From Clostridia bacterium (GTDB lineage Bacteria; Bacillota; Clostridia; Lachnospirales; Lachnospiraceae), in NCBI GenBank assembly GCA_009929525.1, contig SAAH01000022.1, positions 1-42,438 on the forward strand: 42,438 nt of DNA. The letters are read 5' to 3'. The notes under the pieces are model-generated. The model ran no database searches and was not told the DNA's origin. It saw nothing but the letters and a program-made list of their open reading frames with translations. The translations under genes and the position numbers were made by a program. Every line of letters begins with the position of its first letter. The stretch's first letter is position 1. Positions 23,677-33,286 of the stretch are shown one piece after another.

Positions 23677-25434
23677 ATGGAATTGAAATTTATCCATTCA
23701 AAGTCGATATTTGTACAATTAGTAGTATTTTCACTTATGATCAGTTTGGTGCCTATATTGATCATAAGTGTGTTTTTGTTTCAAAAACTGGATAACATGG
23801 TGGTGGATGAGATGATGGATTATCACGAACAGATATCCTCTCAGTATACCCAGAATATAGAAGAAAAGCTGACTCAGTATCAGCGGAGCCTGGAATATAT
23901 ATCCGATAATACGGTAATACTGGACACATTGGTGGACGCCGTCCAGAATCCATATAACAAAGGAATGGTGATCAGTGAAGAGGTATCAAAATCCCTTCTT
24001 TTGGAACGCCAAAGTGAAATCAGAAACTGTATGATCTATTCTATGCAGGATCAATATCCGGTATATGGAAACAGTGTATCTATGATGACAGAAGCAAGCC
24101 GTGAGGTATGGTTTTTAAAGGAAAGAGCCATGAACGAAGGATGGTTTTCTTACTTTACCTTAGATAAAAGCTACCCGGTATTATCCTTTGTTAAAAATAT
24201 AGAAAAACTGGACACAGCCAACCTTGGAAGGGAGCAGCTGGGGATTGTAAAATTGGATGTAAATCTGAGACGGCTTTTTACACCAGCAGAACTCGAGGGA
24301 GAAAGTGCTGCAAGCTATGACATCATAGTTTATGATCCAAGGGGAGAGATTTACTACTCTACAGATAATGAAAAAAACAATATGCTGGATAAATATCAGT
24401 CTAATAAAAATGATCAGGATGAAAATACCATGGAAGAGATAGAAACTTATGTGGTGAAGGAAGCTGATTTAGATCCTTACGGCCTGAAGATTTTATTTTT
24501 ATTTGACAATAACGATCTGCTTCAAAGAAAGCAGGAGATACAGGGTATGGTATTTCCTATTATTGTATTCTTTACGATCCTGGTAGTTATCTTTACCTAT
24601 ATCTACAGTGCGGATCTTTCGTCGAGGATCGCAGTGTTGGTAAATAAGTTCCGTAAAGCGGAGACAGGTAATCTTATTCCAGAAAAAGCCATTTCGGGAA
24701 AAGATGAGATAGCAGTTCTTGACCAACAGTTTAGCCATATGCTGAAAAAACTGGATGAACTGATCAAGAAAAATTATATCCAGCAGCTTGAAAATAAAGA
24801 AACGCAGCTTAAAAATCTGCAGCTGCAGATCAATCCACACTTTTTATATAATACGTTGGAGACGATCAGTTCGATCGCGGCGGTAAAGCAGGCGTTTGTG
24901 GTGTGTGATATGTGTGGCAAATTAGGAGAAATTTTCCGCTACAGTCTCGGAAAAGATTATGGAGAGTTCGTTACGCTGGAACAGGAGCTTAAACACACAA
25001 AAAACTATATCTTTATACAGGAGATACGTTACGGAAATCAATTTGAGGTGTTTTATAATATCGAGGTAGATGAGAAAAAATGCAAGATACCAAGATTTAT
25101 ACTCCAGCCTATCGTTGAAAATGCTATCATGCATGGATGGAAAGATCTCACAGGAAAGGGTGCGTTGGAGATTTCTATTTATGAAGAGGACAGGACACTG
25201 GTCATTGCAGTAGCCGATGACGGCGTGGGTATGGATCCGGAAAAGGTAGAACTTTTGAATGCCTATATCAATAATACGGATAAGATCAGTGACAATAAAA
25301 AGAGTATAGGGATCAGAAATGTAAACCAGAGGATCAAATTAATGTGCGGCAGCAAATACGGGATCACAATAAAAAGTTACCCATATCAGGGAAGCTGTGT
25401 GACGCTTCTTCTGCCGGTGTATAAAGAGGGATGA
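23677..25434 (+). CDS. YesM-family sensor histidine kinase
   Basis: 585 residues. A transmembrane helix at about 11-33, an extracytoplasmic sensor to about 288, a second helix at about 291-311, a HAMP segment, a His_kinase domain with the phosphate-accepting His388 in NPHFLYNTLETIS, and a GHKL ATPase with VENAIMHGW and ADDGVGMD. ATG 23677 has GGGAG about 8 bases upstream; an earlier open frame from 23614 has no site. It precedes the YesN-type regulator by 4 bases. YesMN pairs usually sense an extracellular sugar and control CUT1-type ABC transporters, like the one at 30529. Confidence 0.93.
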   Translation: MELKFIHSKSIFVQLVVFSLMISLVPILIISVFLFQKLDNMVVDEMMDYHEQISSQYTQNIEEKLTQYQRSLEYISDNTVILDTLVDAVQNPYNKGMVISEEVSKSLLLERQSEIRNCMIYSMQDQYPVYGNSVSMMTEASREVWFLKERAMNEGWFSYFTLDKSYPVLSFVKNIEKLDTANLGREQLGIVKLDVNLRRLFTPAELEGESAASYDIIVYDPRGEIYYSTDNEKNNMLDKYQSNKNDQDENTMEEIETYVVKEADLDPYGLKILFLFDNNDLLQRKQEIQGMVFPIIVFFTILVVIFTYIYSADLSSRIAVLVNKFRKAETGNLIPEKAISGKDEIAVLDQQFSHMLKKLDELIKKNYIQQLENKETQLKNLQLQINPHFLYNTLETISSIAAVKQAFVVCDMCGKLGEIFRYSLGKDYGEFVTLEQELKHTKNYIFIQEIRYGNQFEVFYNIEVDEKKCKIPRFILQPIVENAIMHGWKDLTGKGALEISIYEEDRTLVIAVADDGVGMDPEKVELLNAYINNTDKISDNKKSIGIRNVNQRIKLMCGSKYGITIKSYPYQGSCVTLLLPVYKEG

Positions 25435-25438
25435 GAAT

Positions 25439-27055
25439 ATGAGACATAATCTGTTGATCGTAGACGATGAGATTCTGATAAGACAGGGACTGATGGCAAG
25501 ACTTGCATATCTTAATATAAAAACAGATGAGATATATGAGGCCTCAAATGGAACCGAGGCATTGGATATCGTAAAGGCAGCACCGATTGACGTGGTCATC
25601 ACGGATATACGCATGCCGGATATGGATGGGCTGACCTTTATCCAGAAAGCAAAAGAATATCAAAATGAGATACAGTTTGTAGTGCTGAGTGGGTATGCAG
25701 AATTCTCCTATGCGGAAACGGCGATACGGCTGGGCGTGAAAGCATTTTTGCTGAAACCGTTGTCCAATGAAGAACTGAAAAAGACATTAGAAAAGTTATT
25801 TGAGGAACGGGAAGGACAGCAGCAGATAAAAGAAAAAGTGAAAAAAGTTTTCAAACTGTCTAAAGAGCAGGAAAAATATCAGATGGAGAAAACAATTAAC
25901 TCTTATATCGCCAATCTCCACCATGAAGCTGCTCCAGCGGAGGTACTATGGGAAAAGTCAGGGTTTTGCGACAGCGAAAAATATAAAGAAGATATTTGTG
26001 TAGCATTGGTGGTGGTGCGCATGGAGGAGAAAAGTTTCCATAATGAATTTGAGGAAAAAGATCACGACCTTATGCGGTTTACGATCAAGAATGTGATGGA
26101 TGAGCTGGAGTGTGAATGTGAAAAAGTGATCGTGAATTGCTTTTCAGATTATAATAAATTATATGCACTTTTTTTCAGTGATAACAGCAGGAAAATGAAA
26201 AATGAAATTGCAAGAGTATTTTTGAGAATGCAGTCTGTTTTGGAAGAAAAAATTGGCATTTTTATAAGTTTTGGAGTGAGCAGGATAAAAAATGAATTAA
26301 CAGACCATTCTTTGAGAGAAACCAGTAGTGCATTGAAGCAAAGAATCATCTACGGAGATTCAAATCTCTATTTTTATGAAGATGTAAAGCTGTTTTCAGA
26401 AAAAAAATTCCCTGCAGTACAGATGAATCTTTTTGATCAATATGTAGAACGAAAAGATATGGATAAATTAAGGGGGTTATTGGGAGAAATATTTTCCGAT
26501 GAGCTTGTGAAAACTTATGGAACAGCATATCTTAGAATCATGTGGGTGAGGGTTATAAACAGTATCTTTCATCACTTAGACAAAATAGAGAACAAATCGC
26601 CTAAAATAGAAAAATTGATCATGAATCTGAACTTTCCTGATGAGATACAGTCGATTACTGAGATAAGGGAGAAAATATGGAATATTGTCGAGGAATGTGC
26701 GCAGACAGAAGAAACATTATTTGCCAGTGCAAAAAGCAGGGTACAGGCGGCTGTTTCGTATATTGAGGATCATTACAATGAAAATATATCTGTTAATGAT
26801 CTGGCAGAACGTTTTGGAATGAGTCCAAACTACTTTTCCTCTATTTTTAAGAAAGAGATGAAGCAGTCAGCGGTGAATTATCTTACGAGGATACGGTTGA
26901 AACAGGCTGAGAGACTTCTTGGAGAGTCAGATATGAATGTGGTTGATATCGCAAGACAGGTGGGATATGAAGATGGACAGTATTTTTTCAGGGTATTTAA
27001 AAAACATACAGGTATGACACCTCTTAAGTATCGGGAAATCGAGCAGCACAAATAA
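25439..27055 (+). CDS. YesN-type response regulator (receiver plus AraC HTH)
   Basis: 538 residues. Receiver domain 1-125 with the acidic pair D9/D10, phosphate-accepting D56 in VITDIRMPDMDG and the Lys in AFLLKPLS; a long middle domain (about 130-430) typical of YesN; and a C-terminal AraC helix-turn-helix (about 440-535) with NVVDIARQVGYEDGQYFFRVFKK. It is 4 bases from the kinase stop. It probably activates the downstream sugar-locus promoters; no obvious direct-repeat binding site was identified near 30470. Confidence 0.93.
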   Translation: MRHNLLIVDDEILIRQGLMARLAYLNIKTDEIYEASNGTEALDIVKAAPIDVVITDIRMPDMDGLTFIQKAKEYQNEIQFVVLSGYAEFSYAETAIRLGVKAFLLKPLSNEELKKTLEKLFEEREGQQQIKEKVKKVFKLSKEQEKYQMEKTINSYIANLHHEAAPAEVLWEKSGFCDSEKYKEDICVALVVVRMEEKSFHNEFEEKDHDLMRFTIKNVMDELECECEKVIVNCFSDYNKLYALFFSDNSRKMKNEIARVFLRMQSVLEEKIGIFISFGVSRIKNELTDHSLRETSSALKQRIIYGDSNLYFYEDVKLFSEKKFPAVQMNLFDQYVERKDMDKLRGLLGEIFSDELVKTYGTAYLRIMWVRVINSIFHHLDKIENKSPKIEKLIMNLNFPDEIQSITEIREKIWNIVEECAQTEETLFASAKSRVQAAVSYIEDHYNENISVNDLAERFGMSPNYFSSIFKKEMKQSAVNYLTRIRLKQAERLLGESDMNVVDIARQVGYEDGQYFFRVFKKHTGMTPLKYREIEQHK

Positions 27056-27060
27056 ATGTG

Positions 27061-27107
27061 TCAAAGGGACAGTTACACAATATATTGTCGTGTGACTGTC
27101 CCTTTGA
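27061..27107. terminator. Hairpin between convergent genes
   Basis: TCAAAGGGACAGTTACAC (27061-27078) pairs with 27090-27107 over 18 pairs (one wobble) and an 11-base loop. It lies between the regulator gene and the convergent PHP gene. There is no T-run on the plus side, so it is a blunt but strong hairpin; termination or RNA protection is likely. Confidence 0.65.
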
Positions 27108-27114
27108 TCGTAGG

Positions 27115-28044
27115 TTATAAGTATAAAACCGGACTGATACAAACCAGATTTTCGAGTATGGCTTCTTGTTCATATAGCTTTATGATAAGACATTTTTCGT
27201 CTTTTAACAGTTCGGAAGAAAGAGGTATCTCGTAGGTCATCGTATCAGGAATCGGATATACGGATTCGCCGGAGGCTGTTTTGACAGAAATCAGATAATG
27301 GGATTTTTCCGGTGGTGTATAGCCAGGTTTTCCGGTTTGCAAAACAGAAAAAATTATCTGATCATCTGTTACGTCAGAGACTAAAAGAGGTCCTTTGGAT
27401 ATCCAAGTGCGCTGGGAGTGAATAGCATTTTCCAATTCTTTCCCAATATCGCCTGCAGTATCACCTTCGATGTAGGTGGAGTAGTGTCCATGCAGAGAAG
27501 AGTTGCCATGGAGATCCATACCGCAGGTTGCTGCCAGATGTTCACCGGAAAAGATCAGTTTTTCCCAAAGAATCAATGCTTTTTCATTTACTTTGTGCAA
27601 ATCTTCCAGATTATTGAATACTTCAATAAAATCACACTTAGAGTAATCGGTTACTGTCATTTCAAAACGGCAACCCTGAGAAAATGGCCAGCCAACGGAG
27701 AAGGGATGTGCAATTCCAACGATGGCACCTTTGTTTCGAGCTGCCTCAAAGAGCAGTTCGGGTTTATGTTTGTTTATGTTTTCCCATGGGACATATTCTG
27801 TCAGGTTGAAGCAAAGGATATGTCCATAGTAGGTTGTATATTCCATGCCATAGATAGACTCAAGAGCGACATTCTTTTGTGCAAGTAAATTTTTGATTTT
27901 AGCATGGCCTGATATGGTGTTGTGATCGGTGAGTGCAAATCCATCGACATGATCTTCAGCCAAAAAATCAATTAGTTCCTCGCAGGAAAAAACAGCGTCA
28001 GATTCGGTTGTATGATTATGTAGTTCCAGTCGTTTATATTTCAT
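27115..28044 (-). CDS. PHP-domain metal-dependent phosphoesterase-like protein
   Basis: 309 residues. The PHP metal-binding motifs are visible as ELHNHTTESD (H9, H11, D16), the ALTDHNTISGH segment, GIAHPF, and TCGMDLHG with Asp and His. PHP enzymes hydrolyse phosphoesters (histidinol phosphate, nucleotides, oligonucleotides). A C-terminal beta-rich part (about 225-309) follows. ATG 28044 has AGGAG 8 bases upstream. It follows the 156-residue gene by 16 bases in a minus-strand operon with its own promoter. The substrate is unknown; its neighbours suggest a role in the catabolic locus. Confidence 0.86.
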   Translation of the reverse strand: MKYKRLELHNHTTESDAVFSCEELIDFLAEDHVDGFALTDHNTISGHAKIKNLLAQKNVALESIYGMEYTTYYGHILCFNLTEYVPWENINKHKPELLFEAARNKGAIVGIAHPFSVGWPFSQGCRFEMTVTDYSKCDFIEVFNNLEDLHKVNEKALILWEKLIFSGEHLAATCGMDLHGNSSLHGHYSTYIEGDTAGDIGKELENAIHSQRTWISKGPLLVSDVTDDQIIFSVLQTGKPGYTPPEKSHYLISVKTASGESVYPIPDTMTYEIPLSSELLKDEKCLIIKLYEQEAILENLVCISPVLYL

Positions 28045-28060
28045 GATGATTTCTCCTCGC

Positions 28061-28531
28061 TTATCTTGCACTGACAGTCAGTGAATATTCGGTGTTATCC
28101 AGAAGTACAGAAAAAACAGCAAGAGTTACTTTAAGTACACCGCCAATCTTATCTACAGGAAGACAGCCCTCTGTGGCTTCTTCGTGGGTAAAATGCATAT
28201 GGCGTGTTGTGAGCTGACGATGTATACATCCGATAAATTCGTCGTTAAGGGATGCAAGAGTGTGAATCTCTGTTTTCATTTCATGACAAATTGCATGATC
28301 AAGTTCTTCAGGAGATCCGGCTTCCATGTCATACTCTTTTTTGCAATATTCTGTAAGCTGGTTTTTGAGTTCAGGAGTAATGTCTTCAGGAGAAAAATGC
28401 TGAGGCTGGAAAGAAAATTCAATATCCAGTTCTTCGTAAGTTTTATCAAGGCAGACGGTATAAGCAATCTGTCCAATAAAATCTTTGCATAAGGTACCTT
28501 TGACCTCGTATATTGTTTCCATTGTATTCAT
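28061..28531 (-). CDS. Uncharacterised 156-residue protein
   Basis: A soluble, acidic, His-containing protein with no signal peptide or membrane helix. I do not recognise a family with confidence. The late segment RHMHFTHEEATEGCLPVDKI has several His and acidic residues that could bind metal. It is the first gene of a two-gene minus-strand operon with the PHP protein and sits directly behind a consensus promoter with an operator-like palindrome, so it is probably tightly regulated. Confidence 0.7.
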   Translation of the reverse strand: MNTMETIYEVKGTLCKDFIGQIAYTVCLDKTYEELDIEFSFQPQHFSPEDITPELKNQLTEYCKKEYDMEAGSPEELDHAICHEMKTEIHTLASLNDEFIGCIHRQLTTRHMHFTHEEATEGCLPVDKIGGVLKVTLAVFSVLLDNTEYSLTVSAR

Positions 28532-28553
28532 TATGGTTTTTTGATCCTTTCTT

Positions 28554-28572
28554 CATCTGAATAATTCAGATG
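28554..28572. promoter_or_regulatory. Palindromic operator in the minus-strand promoter region
   Basis: CATCTGAA (28554-28561) and TTCAGATG (28565-28572) form a perfect 8-base inverted repeat with a 3-base centre. It lies at about +6 to +24 relative to the minus-strand promoter at 28585-28613, a position where a bound protein would block transcription. Confidence 0.55.
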
Positions 28573-28584
28573 GTATGATTTTGT

Positions 28585-28613
28585 ATCATAGTCACTTTAC
28601 TTTTGCGTGTCAA
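28585..28613 (-). promoter_or_regulatory. Consensus sigma-A promoter for the minus-strand pair
   Basis: Read on the minus strand, TTGACA (28613-28608) and TATGAT (28590-28585) are 17 bases apart: the best -35 in the window. It drives the 156-residue gene and the PHP gene, and overlaps the region upstream of the divergent locus. Confidence 0.75.
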
Positions 28614-28684
28614 GATGTATTCGAAAATTGTAGAAAAATCCAGTCAGAATAAAAGATATGTACATTTTTGTGTAGAGGCGATTT

Positions 28685-28693
28685 TGTTATAAT
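28685..28693 (+). promoter_or_regulatory. Extended -10 promoter for the plus-strand hydrolase genes
   Basis: TGTTATAAT (28685-28693) is a full extended -10; no good -35 is present. The start of the CehA-like gene lies about 50 bases downstream. Weak -35 contacts fit an activator-dependent promoter. Confidence 0.55.
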
Positions 28694-28750
28694 CGATGGA
28701 AGAAGAAACAGAGAAAATCTGTCTAAGAATAAAGAAAGACGGTGGGGAAG

Positions 28751-29665
28751 ATGGAAAAAAGAACATTATATCCGGATGGCGAGTTCAAAAAAGGTAACCT
28801 GCACACACATTCAACCAGATCTGACGGAGTAAATACCCCAAAAGAAGTGGCTGATCAATATCGAAGATCTGGATATGATTTTATGGCATTTACAGATCAT
28901 TGGGTTTATGGGACGAATCAGGAATTGAACAGAGAGGATTTTCTGGTATTTCCTGGAACAGAGTTGGATATAGAACTTCCGGGCAGAAAAGATCATCATA
29001 TAGTGGCGATAGGGCTGCCGGAAACGAATAAGATAGAAGATGGGCACACCTTTGTGGAAGAGAGAAAAGGTAATACTCTTTGTACGGCGGAACGTATCAT
29101 AGAATATTTTGGACAGAGAGGAAATGTGACTATCTATGGACATCCTTACTGGTCAAAAGTAGATTCTAATGAGATCAAATATCTGCAGGGAATGATCGGG
29201 ATGGAAATCTATAATCATGGATCAGAATATTATGGGAATAACGGCAATTCAGAGACATACTTTGATCATTTTTTGTTTGTAAGAAATAGAACCTTTTGTT
29301 TTGCCACAGATGATTCCCACGATATCCGTCCGGAAAGTATCGGTGGATATATCGCAGTAAAGACCAGGGAGTTTACCCATGCAGGGATCCTTAAAGCCAT
29401 TATAGACGGAAGCTTCTATGCATCCTCAGGACCAGTGATCCAGGATTTTTATGTGAAAGATAATAAAGCTTATATTATCTGTGAGCCATGTGAACATATT
29501 TTCTTTCAGACACCTCATCGAGGAGGCAGTTTTCACAGCGATAAAAACAGTCTGACACAGGCAGAGTTTGAGTTAGATGGGGATGAAGAATATGTTCGTG
29601 TGACCATCAAGGATGAAAAAGGAAGAAAGGCATGGACCCAGCCTATATGGCTGTGGCTGGCATAG
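28751..29665 (+). CDS. PHP-domain CehA-like metallohydrolase
   Basis: 304 residues (307 if GTG 28742 is used). PHP motifs: KGNLHTHSTRSDG (two His and an Asp), FTDHW, a distinctive FPGTELDIE, IYGHPYW, and FATDDSHD. This set resembles CehA/McbA-type PHP hydrolases, which cleave phosphoesters or carbamates. Start choice is uncertain, because GGTGGGG is too close to ATG 28751 and the site before GTG 28742 is weak. It is followed after 11 bases by the EEP-family gene, so they are co-transcribed. Confidence 0.83.
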   Translation: MEKRTLYPDGEFKKGNLHTHSTRSDGVNTPKEVADQYRRSGYDFMAFTDHWVYGTNQELNREDFLVFPGTELDIELPGRKDHHIVAIGLPETNKIEDGHTFVEERKGNTLCTAERIIEYFGQRGNVTIYGHPYWSKVDSNEIKYLQGMIGMEIYNHGSEYYGNNGNSETYFDHFLFVRNRTFCFATDDSHDIRPESIGGYIAVKTREFTHAGILKAIIDGSFYASSGPVIQDFYVKDNKAYIICEPCEHIFFQTPHRGGSFHSDKNSLTQAEFELDGDEEYVRVTIKDEKGRKAWTQPIWLWLA

Positions 29666-29676
29666 AGGTGAGGCGT

Positions 29677-30438
29677 ATGAAATTTGTAACATTTAATATA
29701 AGATGTGACTTTGATCAGGATAAAGATAACAGTTTCCGCTTTCGAAAACCTCTGATCTTAGCGAAAATCGAAAAAGAGAAACCGGATATTATATGTTTTC
29801 AGGAAGTGCTGCCCCATGTGGCGGCGTGGTTAAAGGACGTACTTAAGGAGTATTATGTGGTAGGCTGTCCAAGAAGCGAGACACTGGAGGACGAGCAGGA
29901 GAGCATCGCTTATCGAAAGGATAAATATAATCTCATCTCCATGGAAACTTTCTGGATGTCACCGACACCGTATCGTCCAGGAAGCAGATATAGGGAACAG
30001 TCCATTTGCCCAAGAGTGTGTACGGAAGTTTTGCTGGAGGATCTGGAACATAAAAAAGTATTCAGAGTAATAAATCTTCATCTGGATCATATAGGAGTAC
30101 AGGCACGAATGCTCGGACTTTCTCAGGTACTCAGAAAATTAGAGGGAGAAAACCTCTTTTATGATGCCCCGGTCATTATAGCTGGTGATTTTAATGCAGA
30201 ACCGGACGGAGAGGAAATAAAAATTATAGATTCCTGTGTGCGGCTTCGGAATGTGACTGAAAATATAGGGATCACCTATCATGGTTTTGAAGCAGAAGAT
30301 GAGGCAGAACGGATTGATTACATCTATGTGTCTGATGAGATTCTATGTGAAAAGACTGTAAAATGGGAAGATCAAGAAGAAGGGGTATGGCTTTCTGATC
30401 ATTATCCTGTCATGGCAGAGCTTTCGTGGAAAGCGTAG
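29677..30438 (+). CDS. Endonuclease/exonuclease/phosphatase-family hydrolase
   Basis: 253 residues with the EEP fold motifs: VTFNIRCDFD, the catalytic Glu in PDIICFQEVLPHV, NLHLDHIG, GDFNAEPDG (Asp and Asn metal and base ligands), DYIYVSD and the late LSDHYPVMAEL with the catalytic His. Members cleave phosphodiesters in nucleic acids, phosphoinositides or sphingomyelin; this short single-domain form without a signal peptide is common in sugar loci of gut Firmicutes. AGAGGTGAGG precedes ATG 29677. It may act on a small phosphodiester in the cytosol; substrate unknown. Confidence 0.86.
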   Translation: MKFVTFNIRCDFDQDKDNSFRFRKPLILAKIEKEKPDIICFQEVLPHVAAWLKDVLKEYYVVGCPRSETLEDEQESIAYRKDKYNLISMETFWMSPTPYRPGSRYREQSICPRVCTEVLLEDLEHKKVFRVINLHLDHIGVQARMLGLSQVLRKLEGENLFYDAPVIIAGDFNAEPDGEEIKIIDSCVRLRNVTENIGITYHGFEAEDEAERIDYIYVSDEILCEKTVKWEDQEEGVWLSDHYPVMAELSWKA

Positions 30439-30469
30439 AAATGTCTAGTTCAATTTGTATTTTTTTCCA

Positions 30470-30499
30470 TTGTTGAAAAGAGTATAAAATATTTATAAT
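30470..30499 (+). promoter_or_regulatory. Possible promoter for the sugar ABC operon
   Basis: TTGTTG (30470-30475) and TATAAT (30494-30499) are 18 bases apart. The region is very AT-rich and contains other -10-like sites, so the exact start is uncertain. No palindromic operator is visible. Confidence 0.45.
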
Positions 30500-30528
30500 A
30501 ATTTCATAAATTAAAAGGAGGAAATCAC

Positions 30529-31482
30529 ATGCAAACAGCTAGTGTTGGGAAGAACAAGAAATATAAACCGCCCAAGCTGTCCGTTAAGAAGAGATTGATC
30601 CGGTATTGGCCGCTTTATGTGATGCTGATTCCATGTATTGTCTATTATGTATTGATCTGTTATGTGCCTATGGCCGGATCAGTGCTGGCATTCAAGGATT
30701 ATTCTTTCAAAAAGGGAATATGGGGAAGCCCATGGGTTGGATTTCAGTATTTCAAAACATTCTTTACCAGCTATGATGCACCGCGATTGATTAAAAACAC
30801 GCTGGTTGTAGGTGTGATCAAATGTATTCTGGAATTTCCATTTGCGATCATTCTGGCACTTTTGCTCAATGAGATCCGCAATCTGAAATTTAAAAAGATA
30901 TCACAGACGATCACTTATCTGCCCCACTTTCTGTCTTCAGTAATCATCGTTACGATGCTCCAGAGAATTCTGGCACCGAATACGGGTATTTTGAATCAGT
31001 TGATCGCCCAGATGGGTGGAGACGGAAGTGCATTTTATCTGATGGATGCAAAATATTTTTACAGAGTTCTGTTTTCAATGGATCTGTGGAGAAATATTGG
31101 ATGGGATTCCATCATGTATCTGGCAGCTATCAGCAGTGTAGACTCGCAGCTTTACGAGGCAGCTGAGATGGATGGATGCGGCAAACTGAAAAAGATGTGG
31201 CATATCACATTGCCGGGTATCCGCGCAACAATCGGTCTTTTGTTCATCATGGGCGTAGGTGGTCTTTTATCTTCAGGCGTAGAGCAGATATGGCTTCTTC
31301 GTACACCGGGTAATATGTCTTTGGCAGATACACTGGATGTATATGTGGTAAGAGTTGGTCTGCAGGGCGCACAATTTGGTTATGCAACCGCAATCGGCCT
31401 GATACAGGGCGTTGTGGGATTAGTATTGGTAGTTGTCTGTAACAGAATATGTAAAAAGGTTACAGAAGTTGGGCTATGGTAA
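30529..31482 (+). CDS. CUT1-type sugar ABC transporter permease (LplB-like)
   Basis: 317 residues, six transmembrane helices, with the coupling loop EAAEMDGCGKLKKMWHITLP (about 214-233). It opens with KRLIRYWPLYVMLIPCIVYY as in LplB and YtcP-type permeases. AAAGGAGG precedes the ATG by about 8 bases. Its partners are the binding protein at 31505 and the second permease at 33287. The ATPase is not in the operon, as is usual for this group, which shares an MsmK/MsmX-type ATPase encoded elsewhere. Confidence 0.93.
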   Translation: MQTASVGKNKKYKPPKLSVKKRLIRYWPLYVMLIPCIVYYVLICYVPMAGSVLAFKDYSFKKGIWGSPWVGFQYFKTFFTSYDAPRLIKNTLVVGVIKCILEFPFAIILALLLNEIRNLKFKKISQTITYLPHFLSSVIIVTMLQRILAPNTGILNQLIAQMGGDGSAFYLMDAKYFYRVLFSMDLWRNIGWDSIMYLAAISSVDSQLYEAAEMDGCGKLKKMWHITLPGIRATIGLLFIMGVGGLLSSGVEQIWLLRTPGNMSLADTLDVYVVRVGLQGAQFGYATAIGLIQGVVGLVLVVVCNRICKKVTEVGLW

Positions 31483-31504
31483 GAATAAAAAAGGAGGTTT
31501 ACAC

Positions 31505-33256
31505 ATGAAAAAGAAAATTGTAAAACAGTTGATGGCAGGAACAATGGCTACAACAATGGCAGTTACTATGCTGGCTGGATGTGGCGACAGCAAGAGTGAG
31601 GATGGCAGCGATGCTGCAGCAGAGAGCACTACAGAGGACAATTCGGACAAACCGGATACCTGGATCGCAGATCGTACGATCACTGTACAGGCTTATGTAG
31701 ATGATATCGGAAATACTCTTCCTACAGATTTTAATAACACAGCAACAATGAAGAAAATCACAGAACTTACAGGTATCAAACTGGATGTAAAATATACACC
31801 TGGTGACAGTGATGCGAAAGTTATGGCTTCTCAGCTTGCTTCTGGAACTATTCCGGATGTAATTGTTTCTTATCTGGATGATTCCACAAGACCAGAGTTC
31901 CCACTTTTACTGAAAGCAGCACAGGAAGATATGTTCGCTGACGTATCTGAATATATGAAGAACAGTGAAGTATATTCTAAGTATTATGAAGAAGGATACC
32001 TTCCGGATGATACATATGAAAATATCGTTTTCAGATCAGACCTTGACGGCGTATATCTGTGGCAGATGAACATCGATGAGATCGACCGTTCCTTAGAGTA
32101 TAATGCGGATGAAGAATATGTTGGTGGAATGTATATCCAGTCTTCCATCGCAGAAGATCTGGGAATCGATCCAAGAACGATCAATACACAGGATCAGCTC
32201 TATGATTTGTTAGTTCAGATCAAAGAGGGCGGATACAAAGATGATAATGGCAATGATGTATACCCATTAGGACCGAAATACTGGGGCGGATCTGCAGATG
32301 CACTTGATTTTGTAACAGCAGGACTCAGATGGGGTGTAAGTGATAATTACAATCTGGATGATGACGGTAATGTAAAACATATCGCAGAGACAGATTATGT
32401 ATATGATCAGATCAACTATGTAAGAACACTTTTGGATGAAGGTCTGATGAACCCAGAGTTCTTTACTATGGATTCTACACGTGCAGAAGAAGTTTCCAAA
32501 AACCATAACTCAGCAATCATCGCTGACGTTCATAACTACGAAGAAATCGTTTATGGAAGCGATGAGTGGGTACCGCTTGGACCGATCAACGACATCCAGG
32601 GCGACAACAAAGAAGTAGTTCATGGAAAATCAAAACGTGGATGTATGGCTATCTCTTCAGAAGCAGAAAATCCAGAAGAAATCTTCCAGTTCTTTGACTG
32701 GTTATCTACACCAGAAGGACAGATCATCGCACAGTACGGTGCAGAAGGTGTGTCATACGATATGGTAGATGGAAAACCAGTTCTTAAAGATGAAGTAGTA
32801 GAAAAACTGAATGCTGGCGATACCGATTATCTCATCAATGAAGTTGGTGCAGGCTTTGGTGGAACTGGAAACTATTTCTTTGAATTTGTACTGACAAACA
32901 AAAACAACATTGACAACTTTGGCGAGACCCGCCCAGGAGCATCTTCAGGTGAGTCAGCATATGCACGAAGCGTACAGATCGCTGAAGAATATCCGGTTGA
33001 GAAAAAACTGGTTCCAGGTCTGGATGCAACCGCTTATATGTCTGCAGACGAACTTGCAGATGTAAAGACACAGATGGATCTTCTGAACTGGGATGAGACT
33101 TTTGTTCAGGCATGTTTCGCTGAATCAGATGAGCAGGTTAAGAGCATCGTGGAATCCTTCCGTGCACAGCTCAAATCAGCAGGCATCGAGAGATTCGAAG
33201 ATTATGTCAAAGGAATCTATGAAGAAAATCCTGAAGCTGTAACATTTTACAAATAA
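31505..33256 (+). CDS. Sugar ABC transporter binding lipoprotein (LplA type)
   Basis: 583 residues with a type II signal peptide ending in TMLAGCGD, so it is a surface lipoprotein. The size and the early domain (DRTITVQAYVD onward) fit the large LplA-type binding proteins for oligosaccharides. Start 31505 has AAGGAGG about 9 bases upstream. Codon use favours preferred codons, suggesting high expression. The Ser/Asp/Glu-rich linker at about 24-45 is typical. The bound sugar is unknown. Confidence 0.94.
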   Translation: MKKKIVKQLMAGTMATTMAVTMLAGCGDSKSEDGSDAAAESTTEDNSDKPDTWIADRTITVQAYVDDIGNTLPTDFNNTATMKKITELTGIKLDVKYTPGDSDAKVMASQLASGTIPDVIVSYLDDSTRPEFPLLLKAAQEDMFADVSEYMKNSEVYSKYYEEGYLPDDTYENIVFRSDLDGVYLWQMNIDEIDRSLEYNADEEYVGGMYIQSSIAEDLGIDPRTINTQDQLYDLLVQIKEGGYKDDNGNDVYPLGPKYWGGSADALDFVTAGLRWGVSDNYNLDDDGNVKHIAETDYVYDQINYVRTLLDEGLMNPEFFTMDSTRAEEVSKNHNSAIIADVHNYEEIVYGSDEWVPLGPINDIQGDNKEVVHGKSKRGCMAISSEAENPEEIFQFFDWLSTPEGQIIAQYGAEGVSYDMVDGKPVLKDEVVEKLNAGDTDYLINEVGAGFGGTGNYFFEFVLTNKNNIDNFGETRPGASSGESAYARSVQIAEEYPVEKKLVPGLDATAYMSADELADVKTQMDLLNWDETFVQACFAESDEQVKSIVESFRAQLKSAGIERFEDYVKGIYEENPEAVTFYK

Positions 33257-33286
33257 GATGCAACAAAAGAAAGGACTAGGTGTATA

